Positions 62,182 through 64,000 of a stretch of 64,000 nucleotides of DNA are shown piece by piece. This DNA is from Clostridiales bacterium (GTDB taxonomy: Bacteria > Bacillota > Clostridia > Saccharofermentanales > Saccharofermentanaceae), in contig JAFVAY010000017.1 in assembly GCA_017480325.1 (NCBI GenBank), forward strand, positions 83,554-147,553. Direction: 5' to 3'. The position numbers were made by a program, and so were the translations under genes. The notes under the pieces are model-generated. The model searched no databases. It saw only the letters and a list, made by a program, of their open reading frames with translations, and was not told the DNA's origin. The first letter of the stretch is position 1, and each line of letters begins with the position of its first letter.

Positions 62182-62543
62182 TCATAAGAATCGATGAATA
62201 CTCTGATGTGCCTATCTATTTGCAGATAAGAAACCAGATAGTAATGGGCATCTCCTCAGGAGAGCTTAAGGCAGGAGAGCAGCTCCCGACGGTGCGTGCG
62301 CTGGCACTCGAGATAGGCATCAATACCATGACGGTCAGTAAAACGTACCAGCTTCTCAAAAGTGAAGGCTACATCATGACGGATCGTAAGAACGGCGCGC
62401 GTGTACGTAAGAACATAGCGCAGAGCGGTGTAATAAGTGAGGAGAACAAGACCGAGCTTCGCCGCATAGTATCGGAGTGCAGGCTCGCAGGCGTCGCGAA
62501 AAGTGAACTCAACAAACTCATAGATGAGTTCTATAAGGGATAG
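62178..62543 (+). CDS. GntR family regulator (YtrA subfamily)
   Basis: A 121-residue protein with only the GntR winged helix and a short tail, as in the YtrA group: YSDVPIYLQIRNQIVMGISS, LKAGEQLPTVRALALEIGIN and TMTVSKTYQLLKSEG. It overlaps the CPBP gene by 4 bp. The inverted repeat at 61213-61231 is its likely operator, giving negative autoregulation. Confidence 0.93.
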   Translation: MIIRIDEYSDVPIYLQIRNQIVMGISSGELKAGEQLPTVRALALEIGINTMTVSKTYQLLKSEGYIMTDRKNGARVRKNIAQSGVISEENKTELRRIVSECRLAGVAKSELNKLIDEFYKG

Positions 62544-62552
62544 GAGATTAGT

Positions 62553-63647
62553 ATGAATTGGCTCATTAAACTTGTATTATTTATCTGCATCGTACCAACG
62601 GTAGTGCTGGTTTATCTGATAGGATTTCCAAAGAATCTTAATAGGAAGAAAATGATTTTCGGTGTGAGAGACAACTCGAAGTTTCACGAAGGAGATGCCG
62701 AGACTAAGCTCGAGGCTATCGTCTCGAATCATCGCCGGGAGGCTCTGATAATAAGCGCGATTGTTATAGCGGCTTCTGTAGTGATGCTCTTCCTTCCAGT
62801 TACATCGGTGACAGAGCTTTTATGGGTGCTTCTGGTATTTGCAACGTTATTGATCGCTGTTCCCTTCGGCAAGGGCAACACGGAGCTCAAGAGCCTCAAG
62901 AAGGAGCTGGGGATTACCCGTAAAGGCGTGGTCTATACAGATCTTACAAGCACCTCGGTTGTGCACGCACTGAATCTCCCCTGGGTGGTGCTTCCTAATG
63001 CGATTTGCCTTCTTGTGACTGTCGTCGCAGTACTAATCGACTTTGGTTTTATAAAAGTGGTGGACGAGCTTCCTGTCGAGAAATATGCGCTGACAACAAT
63101 GAGTCTTTCTTTGCAGTTTGTTGCAATAATTATCATCCCTCTGGCGATCATGATGGACAACGCCCGTAATACGGTGATCTCTAAGGACAGCAACATTAAT
63201 GCGAACTATAGCAGAAGCAAGAAAAAGGTCTGGGCTGATATATTCGTCGCCATGTCTTGGGCGAACACGTTGTTTCTGATCGCGAGCCTTATCGCGTTGA
63301 TGCTTGTTAACAGTGAGACAATGATTATGGTCGGAACTCTTGTTTATATAGCGATAATAATGCTTGTCATAGGAATAGGCGTAGCGAATTATAAGAAGAT
63401 AGAGACAAGGTACGAGCGCGATACCGATCTCGAGCTTCTCGACGATGACGATTACTGGATCCTCGGCATGTTCTACTACAATCCGAGCGACACACGTCTT
63501 AATGTGGAGAAAAGATTCGGCTACGGCGGAACGATCAATATCGCTCACCCTGCCGGCATGGTGATTACGGTTCTGTCGATCATTCTTCTCGTGGGCTCGA
63601 TCGCATTCCTGATCTGGAGTGCTTTTACAGGTAATCTTAACGTGTGA
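62553..63647 (+). CDS. DUF1648/DUF5808 membrane protein
   Basis: A 364-residue membrane protein with about eight helices. The C-terminal ~60 residues include DDDDYWILGMFYYNPSDTRL then NVEKRFGYGGTINIAHPAG, the DUF5808 signature; the N-terminal half resembles the DUF1648-type proteins that precede it. Such proteins are often encoded beside YtrA-type GntR regulators, as here. Role unknown; a part in immunity to, or export of, membrane-active compounds is possible. Confidence 0.8.
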   Translation: MNWLIKLVLFICIVPTVVLVYLIGFPKNLNRKKMIFGVRDNSKFHEGDAETKLEAIVSNHRREALIISAIVIAASVVMLFLPVTSVTELLWVLLVFATLLIAVPFGKGNTELKSLKKELGITRKGVVYTDLTSTSVVHALNLPWVVLPNAICLLVTVVAVLIDFGFIKVVDELPVEKYALTTMSLSLQFVAIIIIPLAIMMDNARNTVISKDSNINANYSRSKKKVWADIFVAMSWANTLFLIASLIALMLVNSETMIMVGTLVYIAIIMLVIGIGVANYKKIETRYERDTDLELLDDDDYWILGMFYYNPSDTRLNVEKRFGYGGTINIAHPAGMVITVLSIILLVGSIAFLIWSAFTGNLNV

Positions 63648-63667
63648 TTGTTCCCATTCCTTTGAAT

Positions 63668-63697
63668 TTGTCGATTTTTGTCGATTTTTGTCGAAAA
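63668..63697 (+). repeat. Tandem 10-bp repeat TTGTCGATTT (x3)
   Basis: Two exact copies of TTGTCGATTT and a third with three changes (TTGTCGAAAA), spaced 10 bp apart, so they lie on one face of the helix. They lie about 75 bp upstream of the truncated nuclease gene. Confidence 0.6.
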
Positions 63698-63771
63698 TTA
63701 GTAGGTGTTTCAGGTTGATTCCGGCTCTATACTGTTAGTGGAATGACTAATAGATATAGGAGTGAATTGCT

Positions 63772-64000
63772 ATGAGAACGAAACCGATAGAAGACTACAG
63801 GATCATCGACGATCTGTTCATGAATCTTTTCTTTGATGGCGATAATGTGGTGACGGCATTTGTGCTGAGGATCATTCTCGCCGAGCCTGAACTTAATGTA
63901 TCTTATGTACGTAAGCAGGAGCAATTAGAGAATCCCGGTCACAGGAGCGTTACTTTGGATGTTCGAGCAGACGGAACCGAAGGAAGCAGACATAATATAG
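63772..64000 (+). CDS. PD-(D/E)XK nuclease/transposase family protein (5' part)
   Basis: The first 76 codons of a gene cut by the window end. It begins MRTKPIEDYRIIDDLFMNLFF, with IIDDLFMNLFF typical of the Rpn/YhgA-like PD-(D/E)XK transposase family found in Clostridia. LDVRADGTEG, holding the presumed catalytic Asp, is at the end. ATAGGAGTG precedes the ATG. Whether it encodes a mobile-element transposase or a recombination-promoting nuclease cannot be judged from this fragment. Confidence 0.75.
   Translation, partial: MRTKPIEDYRIIDDLFMNLFFDGDNVVTAFVLRIILAEPELNVSYVRKQEQLENPGHRSVTLDVRADGTEGSRHNI

Overview
The window reads as chromosomal DNA of an anaerobic Gram-positive bacterium of the class Clostridia, probably a gut or rumen lineage near Lachnospiraceae or Oscillospiraceae. 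Pointers are the low-G+C-type sigma-A promoters and ribosome binding sites, a DUF1858 protein, a YdbC/PC4-like protein, a class III fructose-1,6-bisphosphatase, an LPxTG-type wall protein, a Spo0A-C-like DNA-binding protein and a Cas12a-type CRISPR repeat. No 16S rRNA, tRNA or other taxonomic anchor was found, so the placement is an inference. Genes are dense, lie mostly on the + strand and form short operons.

Layout. 1-2.8 kb: tail of an upstream gene and a large FtsX-type ABC permease. 2.9-3.2 kb: a promoter and a three-repeat Cas12a-type CRISPR array with no cas gene nearby. 3.3-10.5 kb: cyclophilin lipoprotein, AraC regulator, small membrane exporter, RluA pseudouridine synthase, murI, DUF1934 protein, duplicated lipoprotein and ThrE exporter. 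10.5-13.1 kb: a lone PD-(D/E)XK protein and a thioester-domain LPxTG adhesin, separated by an intergenic region with a striking tandem inverted-repeat array. 13.2-19.2 kb: housekeeping run rpmF, der, typA, mltG and a U32 peptidase. 19.2-22.3 kb (minus): A24 prepilin peptidase, a CPBP-like membrane protein and an AI-2E family permease. 22.5-24.9 kb: glycogen phosphorylase. 25-29.4 kb: a small surface-polysaccharide locus (two GT2 enzymes, a flippase and a kinase-like protein). 29.7-35.7 kb: phosphoesterase, YdbC, ligA, formyl-THF cyclo-ligase, a Spo0A-C-like protein and HU. 35.9-40.4 kb: DUF1858 protein, a two-component system and a radical SAM protein. 40.4-41.3 kb: about 0.9 kb without a protein gene, holding a possible clpB remnant and a candidate ~600-nt structured RNA with promoter and terminator. 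41.3-47.8 kb: thioesterase, NlpC/P60 hydrolase, a lipoprotein, a second kinase-like paralogue, obg and a DUF4214/beta-lactamase-fold lipoprotein. 47.8-49.1 kb: an MFS transporter behind what looks like a leader-peptide attenuator. 49.2-52.1 kb: XRE/membrane pair, a membrane protein and a LysR regulator. 52.3-57.7 kb: membrane J-like protein, HscC-like Hsp70, a ParB-like/BMP fusion and a phosphoesterase. 57.7-63.6 kb: class III FBPase, an orphan membrane protein, and a CPBP/GntR/DUF5808 operon with its own operator. 63.8 kb to the end: a truncated PD-(D/E)XK nuclease/transposase family gene.

The items most likely to be new are the unassigned structured RNA at about 40.67-41.27 kb, the ribosome-sensing attenuator ahead of the MFS gene (47.78-47.98 kb), the orphan Cas12a mini-array, the tandem TGTATCC-N21-GGATACA elements upstream of the adhesin, and the two kinase-like paralogues whose predicted catalytic residues are swapped in opposite ways. 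Every functional call rests on reading motifs by eye; no database search was possible.
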